From: an uncultured Thiotrichales bacterium
GTDB taxonomy: Bacteria; Pseudomonadota; Gammaproteobacteria; CAZUMV01
Assembly (NCBI GenBank): GCA_938041655.1
Contig: CALISW010000155.1
Span: 1-37,524 of the forward strand
DNA: 37,524 bases
Direction of reading: 5' to 3'
In this document: positions 1-9,073 of the stretch, one piece after another
Layout of the letters: every line of letters begins with the position of its first letter
Numbering within the stretch: the first letter of the stretch is position 1
Position numbers and translations under genes: made by a program
Notes under the pieces: model-generated
What the model saw: only the letters and a program-made list of their open reading frames with translations
What the model was told of the DNA's origin: nothing
The model's database searches: none

Positions 1-24
1 CAAATCATAGTACACTGGCCACAA

Positions 25-30
25 GTATAA
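25..30 (+). promoter_or_regulatory. candidate -10 box for the amidohydrolase gene
   Basis: A perfect TATAAT lies 18 bases before the TTG start at 49. No good -35 hexamer is visible at the usual spacing, and the window starts only 24 bases upstream. A GGGG run (38-41) between this box and the start codon could serve as part of a ribosome binding site. Confidence 0.4.
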
Positions 31-48
31 TAATATTGGGGTCAGCAC

Positions 49-1707
49 TTGAAACTAAATCTCAGCTTTCTATTTGTAATTCTTTTCATTTTGTTTGGCT
101 GCAACGCTAAAGAACCTGCAACAGACAACACACTATTGATAAATAACGTCAATGGTTACAGTATGACCGATAATGGTCTGCAGCAGTTTGGCGCGATTCT
201 GATTGACGCTGGTAAAGTAGTAAAAACCGGCGCGACTGATTCTCTAAATGCACAAACCACAAATCCGATTGTTAATGGCGGTGGCAAAACCATGCTACCG
301 GGTTTGATAGATGCGCATGGACATGTTCTGGGTCTGGGAAAACTCCGTATGGAAGTAGACCTGGTCGGTGCGCAAAGTATTGAAGAAGCGTTACAACGTA
401 TTGCTGATTTTGCTGCGGCCAACCCTGAGTTACCGTGGATTATTGGTCAGGGCTGGAATCAGGTGTTCTGGCCGGGTAAGGAATATCCTACCGCCGCCGA
501 TCTGGACTCACTCAACTTGGGTAAACCGGTCTGGATGGAGCGCGTTGACGGTCACGCCGGCTGGGCGAATACAGCGGCCATGGAAATTGGGCAAGTTACG
601 GCGGACACCGTCTCTCCCGCCGGTGGTGAAATTATTAAAAATGACGATGGCACGCCAAGCGGCATCTTGATTGATCTGGCCATGCCACTGGTCGTGCAAC
701 ATCTGCCGCCAACCGATGACGATTCATTACGCAGGGCCTTGCAACTTTCACAAGCGGAAACCAGTTCACTCGGTCTGACTTCGGTACACGATGCTGGTGT
801 GCACGCCAGCTTGATTCCACTGTTAAAAGAATTTGCCGACAACGATCAATTGCCGACGCGCTTATATACCATGCTCGGCGGAGAAGAAGAGTTCGATCAA
901 TTTAATACGCCGTTGATCAGCTACGCCGATGACAAACTCTCGGTTAGATCAGTCAAACTCTATGCCGATGGCGCACTCGGCAGCCGCGGTGCAGCCATGA
1001 TATCGCCCTATAACGATCGCGAAGACTCACGCGGCCTGTTATTTGAATCGCAGCAGGATATGAACCGCATGGTGAGTAAAATCCACGCCGCCGGTTTTCA
1101 GGTTAACGTACATGCGATTGGCGATTTGGCGAATCAACAGGTGCTCAATGCCTTTGCTGAACTGGGACCGCAGGCAAACGCTGACTTGCGTCATCGCATC
1201 GAGCACGCACAAGTCATCGACATTGATGATCTAAAGCGCTTTAGCCAACTTAATATTATCGCCAGTATGCAACCAACCCATGCCACCTCGGATATGAACA
1301 TGGCTGAAGACAGAGTAGGTGCAGCGCGCATCAAAGGTGCTTATGCCTGGAAAACCCTGTTGGAAGATAAGGCAAGGATTGCGGCTGGATCAGATTTCCC
1401 GGTTGAATCGGCTAACCCGTTTTGGGGCTTACATGCCGCTGTGACGCGACAAAACCAGCGTAATGAGCCTGCCGGCGGCTGGTATAAAAATGAAGCCATG
1501 AGCCGTGAGCAGGCTCTGTATACCTTTACACTCGGCGCTGCTTACGCCGCCCATCAGGATCAAATCCTGGGGTCAATCGAACCCGGCAAGTGGGCTGATT
1601 TCATTTTGATTGATCAGGATTTCTTCAAGATACCGGCAGAAAATATCTGGCAGATTGAGGTACTCGAGACCTGGCAGGCGGGCCGCCAGGTCTACAAGAA
1701 ACCCTGA
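49..1707 (+). CDS. lipoprotein amidohydrolase of the YtcJ / amidohydrolase-3 family
   Basis: Predicted metal-dependent hydrolase of the amidohydrolase superfamily, 552 aa, a normal length for YtcJ-like proteins. The N-terminus is a lipoprotein signal with lipobox LFGC near residue 18, so the enzyme is probably membrane-anchored outside the cytoplasm. Metal-site motifs are in family order: DAHGHV (HxH, about residue 89), NVHAIGD, RHRIEHAQ, and GSDFPVE with the late Asp. The start is TTG with GGGGTC about seven bases upstream; no better ATG precedes the signal sequence. It converges end to end with clpB with no room for a terminator. Substrate unknown: the family acts on C-N bonds of amides, imides or cyclic ureas. 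Family assignment is firm, function is not. Confidence 0.88.
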   Translation: MKLNLSFLFVILFILFGCNAKEPATDNTLLINNVNGYSMTDNGLQQFGAILIDAGKVVKTGATDSLNAQTTNPIVNGGGKTMLPGLIDAHGHVLGLGKLRMEVDLVGAQSIEEALQRIADFAAANPELPWIIGQGWNQVFWPGKEYPTAADLDSLNLGKPVWMERVDGHAGWANTAAMEIGQVTADTVSPAGGEIIKNDDGTPSGILIDLAMPLVVQHLPPTDDDSLRRALQLSQAETSSLGLTSVHDAGVHASLIPLLKEFADNDQLPTRLYTMLGGEEEFDQFNTPLISYADDKLSVRSVKLYADGALGSRGAAMISPYNDREDSRGLLFESQQDMNRMVSKIHAAGFQVNVHAIGDLANQQVLNAFAELGPQANADLRHRIEHAQVIDIDDLKRFSQLNIIASMQPTHATSDMNMAEDRVGAARIKGAYAWKTLLEDKARIAAGSDFPVESANPFWGLHAAVTRQNQRNEPAGGWYKNEAMSREQALYTFTLGAAYAAHQDQILGSIEPGKWADFILIDQDFFKIPAENIWQIEVLETWQAGRQVYKKP

Positions 1708-2358
1708 TTACTTACTGCTGAAGCTGAGCTGATCTTTCTTAACGTCAACCTTGATGGTTTGACCAGCATCAAACTCACCCGCGAGCATCTTCTCAGCGAG
1801 CGGGTTTTCAATCAGCTGCTGTATCGCTCGCTTGAGCGGACGGGCACCGTAGACAGGATCAAAGCCAGCATCGCTGATATGCTCTAGCGCTTTATCACTG
1901 AACTCGATCTCAAGATCACGATCAGCAAGTCGCTTTGACAAGGTCGCCAGCTGAATATTCGCAATCGAGACGATTTCGCCTTTACCCAACGCATGGAATA
2001 CCACCGTCTCGTCAATACGGTTAATAAACTCAGGTCGGAAGTGATTGCCTACCACGTCCATCACGGTGGCTTTGGTCTCTTCATAACTGGCATCCGGACC
2101 AGCCTGCTGAATCAAATCTGAACCCAAATTCGAAGTCATTACTATGACTGTGTTTTTAAAATCAACCGTTCTACCCTGCCCGTCAGTTAAACGACCGTCA
2201 TCCAGTACTTGTAGCAAAATATTAAAAACATCGGCGTGCGCCTTTTCTACTTCGTCCAGCAATATCACTGAGTAAGGTTTACGGCGTACCGCTTCGGTCA
2301 GATAACCGCCCTCTTCATAGCCGACGTAGCCCGGTGGTGCACCGATCAGCCTCGCCAC
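1708..2358 (-). CDS. clpB: ClpB C-terminal fragment (rest of NBD2 and C-domain)
   Basis: This 216-aa ORF can only begin at an internal GTG codon that reads Val in the intact protein (KHSVARL). No Shine-Dalgarno sequence precedes it, so independent translation is doubtful. It holds the NBD2 pore loop GYVGYEEGG, Walker [12 protein letters not shown], sensor 1 [11 protein letters not shown], the arginine-finger region [11 protein letters not shown] and sensor 2 [10 protein letters not shown]. Sequence quality is that of a conserved gene, with no further stops, so any break would be recent. Confidence 0.6.
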   Translation of the reverse strand: MARLIGAPPGYVGYEEGGYLTEAVRRKPYSVILLDEVEKAHADVFNILLQVLDDGRLTDGQGRTVDFKNTVIVMTSNLGSDLIQQAGPDASYEETKATVMDVVGNHFRPEFINRIDETVVFHALGKGEIVSIANIQLATLSKRLADRDLEIEFSDKALEHISDAGFDPVYGARPLKRAIQQLIENPLAEKMLAGEFDAGQTIKVDVKKDQLSFSSK

Positions 2359-2367
2359 CGAGTGCTT

Positions 2368-4284
2368 TTACATAAATTCGGACATATCTATGCGCACCAT
2401 CGCATCGTCGGTATCAAATAGAAAATTAGCCAATGATTTGGTCAACTCGGTTTTACCGACACCGGTAGGACCTAAAAACAGGAATGAACCGTTTGGCCGG
2501 TTTTCATCTGACAGGCCTGCGCGCGAACGACGGATTGCATTGGAGACCGCAGTAACGGCTTGCTCTTGACCGATCACCCGTTGCTGTAACAGTTGCTCCA
2601 TTTGTAAAAGCTTTTCGCGTTCGCCTTCGAGCATTTTGCTGACGGGAATACCGGTCCAGCGCGAAACCACATCAGCCACTTCTTCTTCACTGACTTTATT
2701 TCGCAGTAATTGGGTTGGCTTTTCGTCAGCGCTATCGGCATCTGAAAGTTTCTTTTCCAGCTCGGGTATTAATCCGTATTGTAGCTCTGACATACGACCC
2801 AAATCGCCAGCACGACGTGCGGTTTCCAGTTCCAGCCTGACACGTTCAAGCTCTTCCATGATGTGCGCAGAACCTTCAACCGCGGCTTTTTCAGCTTTCC
2901 AGATTTCTTCCAGGTCACTGAATTCGCGCTCAAGTTCTGCAATCGTGTCTTCCAATTCCTGCAATCGCTTTACCGAGGCATCATCGGTTTCTTTCTTTAA
3001 CGCTTCGCGCTGGATTTTTTGCTGGATAATACGCCGTTCCAGTTTATCCATCACTTCTGGCTTGGAATCAATTTCCATGCGTATCAGTGACGCTGACTCA
3101 TCAATCAGGTCAATCGCCTTATCCGGCAATTGGCGATCACTGATATAGCGGTGCGACAAGGTTGCAGCTGCCACAATCGCAGGATCGGTTATTTCCACAC
3201 CATGGTGGACTTCATAACGTTCTTTGAGTCCGCGCAAAATACCGATAGTATCTTCAACACTCGGCTCATCAATCTGTACTTTTTGAAAGCGTCGTTCCAG
3301 GGCAGCGTCTTTCTCTATGTATTGTCTGTATTCATCCAGTGTAGTAGCACCAATACAATGTAACTCGCCTCGTGCCAACGCGGGCTTGAGCATGTTGCCG
3401 GCATCCATAGAACCCTCGGCCTTACCCGCGCCCACCATCATGTGAATTTCATCAATGAATAATATAATTTGCCCTTCCTGTTTGGACAAATCATTGAGCA
3501 CGGCTTTCAATCGCTCTTCAAAATCACCACGGAACTTAGCGCCGGCAAGTAAGGCACCCAAATCCAGAGAAAGCACTCGTTTACCTTTTACACCATCAGG
3601 CACTTCACCATTCACGATGCGTTGCGCCAGCCCTTCCACTATCGCTGTTTTACCTACCCCTGGCTCACCAATCAGCACCGGGTTATTTTTTGTACGCCGC
3701 GACAACACTTGAATGGCACGACGAATCTCGTCATCACGACCAATAATAGGGTCGAGCTTGCCTTGCTCAGCACGCTCGGTCAGATCAATGGTGTATTTTT
3801 CCAGTGCTTCACGTTGTTCTTCAGCATTGGCATCATCGACGCTTTCACCGCCGCGTAATTCGTCAACGGCTTTTTCGATAGCAGTTTTTACGGCACCATG
3901 CGTCGTTAACAAATTAGTTAGTCGGGATTTCGACTCCAATAGTGCCAGCACAAACAACTCGGATGAGATAAAACTGTCATTACGTTGTTGCGCCAGCTTG
4001 TCGGTTTGATTGAGCAGTCGATTCAGGTCGTTTGAAATATGTAAATCGCCGGCATTGCCTTCCACCTTGGGCAGCTTGTCCAGCATCTCGCCCAGCCCGG
4101 AACGCAATGGGTTGACCTTGACGCCTGCTTTGCTGAGCAAAGAGCGTATCGCGCCGCCTTCCTGATCCAGTAAGGCGGTTAATAAATGCTCAGGCTCAAT
4201 CATCTGATTATCACGACCGATAGCCAGTGACTGCGCTTCTTGTAGCGCTAACTGAAATTTGGTGGTTAATTTATCCATTCTCAT
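2368..4284 (-). CDS. clpB: ClpB N-terminal fragment (NTD, NBD1, M domain, start of NBD2)
   Basis: This 638-aa ORF begins [18 protein letters not shown], close to the E. coli ClpB start. AGGTG lies seven bases before the ATG, which supports this start over the second Met. It carries the Clp N-domain, NBD1 with Walker [10 protein letters not shown] and Walker B ILFIDEIH, a long charged M-domain coiled coil around residues 400-530, and the NBD2 Walker [10 protein letters not shown]. It stops at TAA (2368-2370) just after DMSEFM, before NBD2's pore loop, Walker B and sensor residues. Alone it would lack a working second ATPase ring. Confidence 0.8.
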   Translation of the reverse strand: MRMDKLTTKFQLALQEAQSLAIGRDNQMIEPEHLLTALLDQEGGAIRSLLSKAGVKVNPLRSGLGEMLDKLPKVEGNAGDLHISNDLNRLLNQTDKLAQQRNDSFISSELFVLALLESKSRLTNLLTTHGAVKTAIEKAVDELRGGESVDDANAEEQREALEKYTIDLTERAEQGKLDPIIGRDDEIRRAIQVLSRRTKNNPVLIGEPGVGKTAIVEGLAQRIVNGEVPDGVKGKRVLSLDLGALLAGAKFRGDFEERLKAVLNDLSKQEGQIILFIDEIHMMVGAGKAEGSMDAGNMLKPALARGELHCIGATTLDEYRQYIEKDAALERRFQKVQIDEPSVEDTIGILRGLKERYEVHHGVEITDPAIVAAATLSHRYISDRQLPDKAIDLIDESASLIRMEIDSKPEVMDKLERRIIQQKIQREALKKETDDASVKRLQELEDTIAELEREFSDLEEIWKAEKAAVEGSAHIMEELERVRLELETARRAGDLGRMSELQYGLIPELEKKLSDADSADEKPTQLLRNKVSEEEVADVVSRWTGIPVSKMLEGEREKLLQMEQLLQQRVIGQEQAVTAVSNAIRRSRAGLSDENRPNGSFLFLGPTGVGKTELTKSLANFLFDTDDAMVRIDMSEFM

Positions 4285-4358
4285 CTGAGAGCACCTGCAA
4301 AAGATTAATTCGATGAAAAAAATATGGAGCCAGCTGCTCCAATTTCAAGGGCTGGAAG

Positions 4359-5108
4359 CTAGGCTGCAATCCAGATCATGCTAGCCATTCTGCCAGTCAC
4401 GCCATCGCGGCGATATGAGTAGAAACGCGTAGAATCTGTGTGGGTGCAAAGCCCACCACCATAGATTGCAGTAACACCTAATTTATTCAAACGAATTTCG
4501 GCTGCTGTGTAGATATCCAGATACCATTTACCCGGGATGCCGGCGACAAAGGCATCGGTTAAGTCAGCATCAGCGTCGAGATACATCTGTCGCACTTCAT
4601 CACCAACCTCAAACGCTGCAGGGCCGATTGCTGGTCCGAGCCACGCCATCAGCTCTTGTCCCGCTTGTTGAAACGTATTGACTGAAGTTTCGAGTATGCC
4701 ATCCACTAAACCTCGCCAGCCAGCATGTACCGCTGCGACCTGGGTGCCGGCCTGATTACATAATAATACCGGCAGGCAATCTGCGGTCATTACCGTACAA
4801 ACTGTGTTTAATTCCTCGGTGGTGGAAGCGTCAGCAATTTCAACTTCTGCCGCCAACTCGGCACGTACCACCCGAATACCATGCACTTGTTGCAGCCAGA
4901 CGGGTTCCGCGGGCAAGTGCAGCTTGTCTTGTAGTAACTGGCGGTTGGCGTGTACACGCTCTGCTACATCTTCGACATGATCGGCAATATTGAAACTATC
5001 AAATGGTGGCAGACTCCTGCCCGTGTTGCGAGTGGTTACTACCGATTTCACCGTAGCTGGTGCTGGCCACTCTGGCAGAATGGTATCCAGGCTATCAGTT
5101 AACGCCAT
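4359..5108 (-). CDS. pgeF: PgeF/YfiH-family laccase-domain protein (peptidoglycan editing factor)
   Basis: A 249-aa protein of the Cu-oxidase_4 / YfiH family, known both as a purine nucleoside phosphorylase/adenosine deaminase-type enzyme and as a peptidoglycan editing factor. Family metal and active-site motifs are clear: VMTADCLPVLL and VAAVHAGWRGLVDGIL, followed by WLGPAIGPAAFEVG. The C-terminal THTDSTRFYSYRRDG is also diagnostic. I chose ATG at 5108; the track's start is GTG two codons upstream. Neither has a strong ribosome binding site, and the start lies inside the 3' end of rluD (14-base overlap), so translation is probably coupled. The order rluD-pgeF-clpB matches E. coli. Confidence 0.9.
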   Translation of the reverse strand: MALTDSLDTILPEWPAPATVKSVVTTRNTGRSLPPFDSFNIADHVEDVAERVHANRQLLQDKLHLPAEPVWLQQVHGIRVVRAELAAEVEIADASTTEELNTVCTVMTADCLPVLLCNQAGTQVAAVHAGWRGLVDGILETSVNTFQQAGQELMAWLGPAIGPAAFEVGDEVRQMYLDADADLTDAFVAGIPGKWYLDIYTAAEIRLNKLGVTAIYGGGLCTHTDSTRFYSYRRDGVTGRMASMIWIAA

Positions 5109-6048
5109 GGGCACGAATCGCTGTTAGCAATAACTGATAATCTTCTGGAATGTCTACGCTCCAACTCATCTCCTCTTCGCTATCAGGATGGACAATAGTC
5201 AGCGTCTCGGCATGCAATGCCTGACGCTTGAAGGTTTTGAGCATCTCTACCAGGTCATCTGTCGCTGCTCTAGGTAACTTCAAACGCCCACCATAAACCG
5301 GGTCACCAACAATGGCATGATTGGCTTGTGCCATATGCACTCTAATCTGATGAGTTCGACCGGTTTCCAGTTTGACGCGTAACAAGGTGTAATCAATATA
5401 TCGTTCTTCAATACGATAATGCGTAATTGCTTCTTTACCGCTTGCGACCACCGCCATTCTTTTACGCTCTACCGGATGCCTGCCGATTGGCTGGTCGATA
5501 GTGGAGCCTGCAATCAATTCTCCGGCCACGAGCGCCAAATATTCGCGACCCACGCTACGTGCCTGCAACGCTTCAACCAATAACTTGTGACTTTTCAGGT
5601 TGCGCGCCACTACCATCAAACCACTGGTTTGCTTATCCAGACGATGTACAATCCCGGCTCGGGGCAATTGCTCCAGCTCTGGGAAACGATGTAACAAACC
5701 ATTCAATAAGGTACCGGACCAGTTACCCGCTGCCGGATGCACCACCAAACCCGCCGGTTTATTCAAGATGATAATCGCCGCATCTTCGTAGACCACTTCC
5801 AAATCAATGACTTCGGCCTCGAATTCATTCGATTCAGTGCTTTCCGGAACCTCAAGTATCACCTGCTCTCCACCCTGAACCTTGTCTTTTGGACGCCAGC
5901 TGCCCTCATCTACCTTGATTGCCCCACTGAGCAGCCAGCTTTTTAGTCGGGATCGAGAATAGTCGGGGAACAGTTGCGCCAGAGCGCTGTCCAATCGGGA
6001 GCCTCTCATCTCTGCAGGTATGACACTATTCAATATTTCAGATGGCAT
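5095..6048 (-). CDS. rluD: 23S rRNA pseudouridine synthase RluD
   Basis: Cytoplasmic pseudouridine synthase of the RluA/RluD family, expected to modify the helix 69 region of 23S rRNA (positions 1911/1915/1917 in E. coli numbering). It is 317 aa, close to E. coli RluD (326 aa). An N-terminal S4 RNA-binding domain spans about residues 17-75 (SRLDSALAQLFPDYSRSRLK). The catalytic motif HRLDKQTSGLMV places the catalytic Asp at residue 138. Further family motifs are LNKPAGLVVHPAAGN and GRTHQIRVHMA. The TGA stop lies within the first codons of pgeF. It is divergent from bamD, the E. coli arrangement, which helps distinguish it from RluC and RluA. Confidence 0.94.
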   Translation of the reverse strand: MPSEILNSVIPAEMRGSRLDSALAQLFPDYSRSRLKSWLLSGAIKVDEGSWRPKDKVQGGEQVILEVPESTESNEFEAEVIDLEVVYEDAAIIILNKPAGLVVHPAAGNWSGTLLNGLLHRFPELEQLPRAGIVHRLDKQTSGLMVVARNLKSHKLLVEALQARSVGREYLALVAGELIAGSTIDQPIGRHPVERKRMAVVASGKEAITHYRIEERYIDYTLLRVKLETGRTHQIRVHMAQANHAIVGDPVYGGRLKLPRAATDDLVEMLKTFKRQALHAETLTIVHPDSEEEMSWSVDIPEDYQLLLTAIRAHGVN

Positions 6049-6077
6049 GGAAGGCGACTGTGGTTAACATCTAAGGT

Positions 6078-6083
6078 ATTATA
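6078..6083 (-). promoter_or_regulatory. candidate -10 box for rluD-pgeF-clpB
   Basis: On the minus strand this reads TATAAT, 30 bases upstream of the rluD start. No convincing -35 hexamer sits 16-18 bases further upstream. The same bases read TATTAT on the plus strand (6077-6082), so the 76-base divergent region could serve both directions. This is a motif match only. Confidence 0.35.
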
Positions 6084-6124
6084 CGCAGGCTGTAAATTGA
6101 CATGCACGAACTGACGGAAATCTC

Positions 6125-6886
6125 ATGAAAAAAGCGCTTTATTTATCTCTAATTCTGGCTCTGACCAGTGGCTGCAGTGTTTTTGGCAATAAAGAAGACG
6201 ATAAACCGATAGCAGAGCAAGATACCAACGAACCAGCCGCTATTCTGTATAACGCCGGACTGGAAGCTCGTAACAAGAATAACTATGAAAAAATGATCCG
6301 TATTTATGAGACGCTCGAGTCTCGATACCCGTTTGGCCCTTATGCTCAACAAGCCCGACTGGAAATTGCCTATGGGCTCTACAAGCGCGGTCGTCATGAC
6401 CTGGCAATTGAAACGCTGGACCAGTTTTTCAAACTCTACCCCCGTCATGAAAATCTGGATTACGCCTATTACTTACAGGGGCTGGCTAATTTCCATCAGC
6501 TTGAAAATTTCGTCGATAAATTTCTCGACCGTAACATTGCCTCAATGGATAGCCTACCGATTCAGGATTCCTTCAGCCAGTTCAAAACCCTGGTCGAAAA
6601 TTATCCCAATAGCAGGTACGCCCCTGATGCACGCCAACGCATGATCTATTTGCGCAACCTGTTGGCTGATCACGAAATAGAGGTAGCCCGTTTTTATGAA
6701 ACTCGTGGCGCCTATGCTGCTGTAGCCAAACGGGCTGCTTATGTGGTTGAGCACTACCACAATGCCAATGCTACTCCGCAAGCACTGCTCATGCTGATCA
6801 ACGCCTATGACGAACTTGGTTTGCAAACCTCTAAAGAGGAAGCCATGCAAGTATTGCAAATGAACTTCCCGGAACTGGTTAAATAA
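6125..6886 (+). CDS. bamD: outer-membrane assembly lipoprotein BamD
   Basis: Lipoprotein component of the BAM complex, which inserts beta-barrel proteins into the outer membrane. The protein is 253 aa (E. coli BamD is 245). Residues 1-17 form a lipoprotein signal with lipobox LTSGC. The rest is a chain of TPR-like helices beginning AAILYNAGLEARNKNNYEKMIRIYETLESRYPFGPYA, followed by the family signature YPRHENLDYAYYLQGLANF and a conserved DSFSQFKTLVENYPNSRYAPDA. It stands divergent from rluD as in E. coli and just upstream of the mtaB-pncC pair. Confidence 0.95.
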   Translation: MKKALYLSLILALTSGCSVFGNKEDDKPIAEQDTNEPAAILYNAGLEARNKNNYEKMIRIYETLESRYPFGPYAQQARLEIAYGLYKRGRHDLAIETLDQFFKLYPRHENLDYAYYLQGLANFHQLENFVDKFLDRNIASMDSLPIQDSFSQFKTLVENYPNSRYAPDARQRMIYLRNLLADHEIEVARFYETRGAYAAVAKRAAYVVEHYHNANATPQALLMLINAYDELGLQTSKEEAMQVLQMNFPELVK

Positions 6887-6912
6887 ATCGTCGGTGTTAG
6901 CTTGATCGTTTC

Positions 6913-8214
6913 GTGAAAGTACATCTCAAGGCTCTTGGCTGTCGTTTGAACGAGGCTGAGCTGGAACAATGGTCAATCGCCTTTCAGGCCGATGGCCACA
7001 CCATAACCAACACCGCCACCGACGCTGACCTGATGGTACTCAATACGTGTGCTGTGACCAATGATGCCAGCCGCAAATCCCGCAACCTGATTAATCGCCT
7101 GCACCGGGAAAACTCAACGGCAAAGTTGGTTATTACCGGTTGCCATGCATCATTAAACCCGGATGAGGTGGCTGATACTCACGGGGTAGATCTGGTCGTC
7201 AGCAACGACAAAAAATCCAGCCTGCCAGAAATCATCAACACCCAGCTGATGCCTGCCACCATGCCGTTGCGTGCCACCAACCCGGATGATATTGCGCTCT
7301 ATAACCGTCATCGTCAGCGAGCATTTATCAAAGTTCAAGACGGCTGCCGTTACCGCTGTGCTTTTTGTATCGTGACCCACGCACGTGGCAATGAAGTGAG
7401 TCGTTCAGTTGAGGACATTACTAATGAGCTCAACTTTTTACACACACAAGGGGTACAGGAAGCCGTACTAACCGGCGTACATGTCGGCGGCTATGGTAGC
7501 GATCTCGACTCCAGTCTGTTTCAACTGGTTGAGACCATTCTCACCGATACCGACATGCCGCGAATTCGTTTTGCCTCGGTTGAGCCCTGGGATCTCGGTG
7601 ATCAATTTTTTGACTTATTCAGTAACCCGCGCTTGATGCCGCACATGCATTTACCATTACAAAGTGGCAGCGACACGGTACTCAAGCGCATGTCTCGCCG
7701 CTGTAAAACAAAAAACTTTGCCCAACTGATCAGTGATGCGCGCGCAGCCATACCTGGTTTTAATATCACCACTGACATCATCGCCGGCTTTCCCGGTGAA
7801 ACCGAACAAGAGTGGCAACAAACCATGGCGTTTGTTGAACAAACCGGTTTTGGTCATATTCACATCTTTCCTTATTCACCTCGTGCTGGTACCAAAGCAG
7901 CCAATATGGCTGACCAGGTTGAGCTGAAGATAAAACGGGCACGCTGTAAAGAACTGGCAGATCTGGCTGAGGCCTTGAAACTTAATACACTGCAGCAAGC
8001 AGTGGGCGTTAGTACTGAAGTACTTTGGGAAAGCCCAAAACAGTCTGACCGAAATGGATATCGCCGCTATAACGGCTACACCAATAATTTCTTACGTGCA
8101 CAAATTAATGTTACCGATTCAACCGATTTAACTTCCAGCATTACTCGTGTGAAAATTACGTCAGTAGACGAAGATAAATTAATTCTTAATGTAGAATTAG
8201 AAAATGGGAACTAA
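6913..8214 (+). CDS. mtaB: MtaB-type tRNA methylthiotransferase (radical SAM)
   Basis: Radical SAM methylthiotransferase, 433 aa. MtaB converts t6A37 of tRNA to ms2t6A. The N-terminal UPF0004 domain shows its three cluster cysteines, Cys10 (GCRLNEAE), Cys46 (LNTCAVTNDASRKSRN) and Cys77 (ITGCHASLNP). The radical SAM cluster motif CRYRCAFC uses Cys145, Cys149 and Cys152. GCRLNEAE and CAVT are typical of the MtaB branch rather than MiaB or RimO. A C-terminal TRAM-like segment follows about residue 370. The start is GTG with no strong ribosome binding site; the ORF cannot begin much later because of KALGCRLN. It overlaps pncC by 11 bases. The MtaB branch is likely but was not tested by phylogeny. 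Confidence 0.87.
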   Translation: MKVHLKALGCRLNEAELEQWSIAFQADGHTITNTATDADLMVLNTCAVTNDASRKSRNLINRLHRENSTAKLVITGCHASLNPDEVADTHGVDLVVSNDKKSSLPEIINTQLMPATMPLRATNPDDIALYNRHRQRAFIKVQDGCRYRCAFCIVTHARGNEVSRSVEDITNELNFLHTQGVQEAVLTGVHVGGYGSDLDSSLFQLVETILTDTDMPRIRFASVEPWDLGDQFFDLFSNPRLMPHMHLPLQSGSDTVLKRMSRRCKTKNFAQLISDARAAIPGFNITTDIIAGFPGETEQEWQQTMAFVEQTGFGHIHIFPYSPRAGTKAANMADQVELKIKRARCKELADLAEALKLNTLQQAVGVSTEVLWESPKQSDRNGYRRYNGYTNNFLRAQINVTDSTDLTSSITRVKITSVDEDKLILNVELENGN

Positions 8215-8704
8215 CGAACATCCAGTGCATCGACTAAATGTCAGAGCCGCCCAGCTAACTGTGATTCTGAGTGAGAAAGAGCTCATGCTAACTACAGCAG
8301 AATCCTGCACAGGCGGTCTACTTGGAAAAGTGTTCACCGACATTGCTGGCAGCTCCGCTGTTTATGAGCGCGGCTTTATTACCTATGCCAACCAGGCAAA
8401 AATTGACATGCTGGGGGTTGAGCGCAGCCAATTGCTACAACACGGGGCGGTCAGTGAAGAGGTCGCCGCCGCTATGGCCAGCGGCGCGATACAAAATTCC
8501 GAAGCTCAGGTTGCTATGAGCACCACTGGCATCGCCGGCCCTGGCGGCGGCACCGCTGAAAAACCGGTCGGCACGGTATGTTTCGGCTGGCAAGTAAATG
8601 GTGAACTGCATACGAGCACACAGCACTTTACGGGTAATCGGGATCAAATCCGGCACGAAGCCTGTATTTACGTCATTAAACAAACACTACAAGCACTCGC
8701 GTAA
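8204..8704 (+). CDS. pncC: nicotinamide-nucleotide amidase (CinA C-terminal domain)
   Basis: Stand-alone CinA C-terminal domain, 166 aa, the length of E. coli PncC, which deamidates NMN to nicotinic acid mononucleotide in the pyridine nucleotide cycle. The active-site motif TTAESCTGG is present with the catalytic Ser at residue 34, followed by the typical GSSAVYERGFITYANQAK and GIAGPGGGTAEKPVGTV. The ATG lies inside the last codons of mtaB, which implies co-translation. In many gammaproteobacteria this gene precedes recA, but recA is not here. The N-terminal COG1058 domain of full-length CinA is absent. Confidence 0.9.
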   Translation: MGTNEHPVHRLNVRAAQLTVILSEKELMLTTAESCTGGLLGKVFTDIAGSSAVYERGFITYANQAKIDMLGVERSQLLQHGAVSEEVAAAMASGAIQNSEAQVAMSTTGIAGPGGGTAEKPVGTVCFGWQVNGELHTSTQHFTGNRDQIRHEACIYVIKQTLQALA

Positions 8705-8818
8705 TTGCGACATTTTGTTACAGCAGTAGTCAAATTGTGTCGCTTGAATTACACTTGGTGCACTAAAAGAATCGTCTCGAATGCATATCAGAGACACTGA
8801 TCAAAGGTAGTCATTTAA

Positions 8819-9064
8819 TTGCAAGAAGATAAGGGTATTCTGGCTAAATATGAAGGTGGCGATAACGTCGTTCATATTGCTGGTTCAAAAAAGCTACTGC
8901 TGGAACGTACGCATAGTGAAAATTCCTTTCACACTCTTGCTACCATACGTAAGAAATCGACACGCAATAAAAGTACCACCTCGTGGCTACTATTATTACT
9001 GTACTTAATGGCAGGCTTGTTCATTGGTGCAGAGATCTACCTCTACTTAATCAAACCCGGCTAG
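8819..9064 (+). CDS. small protein with one C-terminal transmembrane helix, unknown
   Basis: An 81-aa ORF not recognised as a known family. It starts at TTG with AAAGG 11 bases upstream. The first 50 residues are polar and basic near the end (IRKKSTRNKSTTSW); residues about 55-78 form one hydrophobic helix (WLLLLLYLMAGLFIGAEIYLYLI). The predicted form is a tail-anchored or N-in small membrane protein. It lies between pncC and the convergent methyltransferase, with a 114-base leader. The well-formed helix with a positive flank favours a real gene, but the TTG start and lack of homology leave doubt. Confidence 0.5.
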   Translation: MQEDKGILAKYEGGDNVVHIAGSKKLLLERTHSENSFHTLATIRKKSTRNKSTTSWLLLLLYLMAGLFIGAEIYLYLIKPG

Positions 9065-9073
9065 AAAAATCAT

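Larger units (their letters stand above)
1708..4284 (-). pseudogene. clpB: clpB disaggregase interrupted by one in-frame TAA
   Basis: The two leftward ORFs of the track join in one frame into a complete ClpB of 858 codons (E. coli ClpB is 857 aa). All ClpB parts are present: N-domain, first AAA+ module, coiled-coil M domain, second AAA+ module and C-domain. The only defect is codon 639: RIDMSEFM is followed by TAA, then [21 protein letters not shown], where ClpB family members read MEKHSV. TAA is one substitution (G to T) from GAA. The gene lies downstream of rluD-pgeF as in E. coli. It is either a genuine nonsense mutation or a sequence error; if genuine, the chaperone should be non-functional. 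Confidence 0.85.

Noticed and set aside
2636-4009. Several plus-strand ORFs of 77-170 codons opposite clpB
   Set aside because: They are antisense shadows of the conserved ClpB reading frame, rich in Ser and Arg, with no family resemblance or ribosome binding sites.
8707-8743. GCGACA and TGTCGC as a terminator or operator after pncC
   Set aside because: The 6-base arms are 25 bases apart with no T run and no symmetric core, so neither a terminator nor a clear operator is supported.
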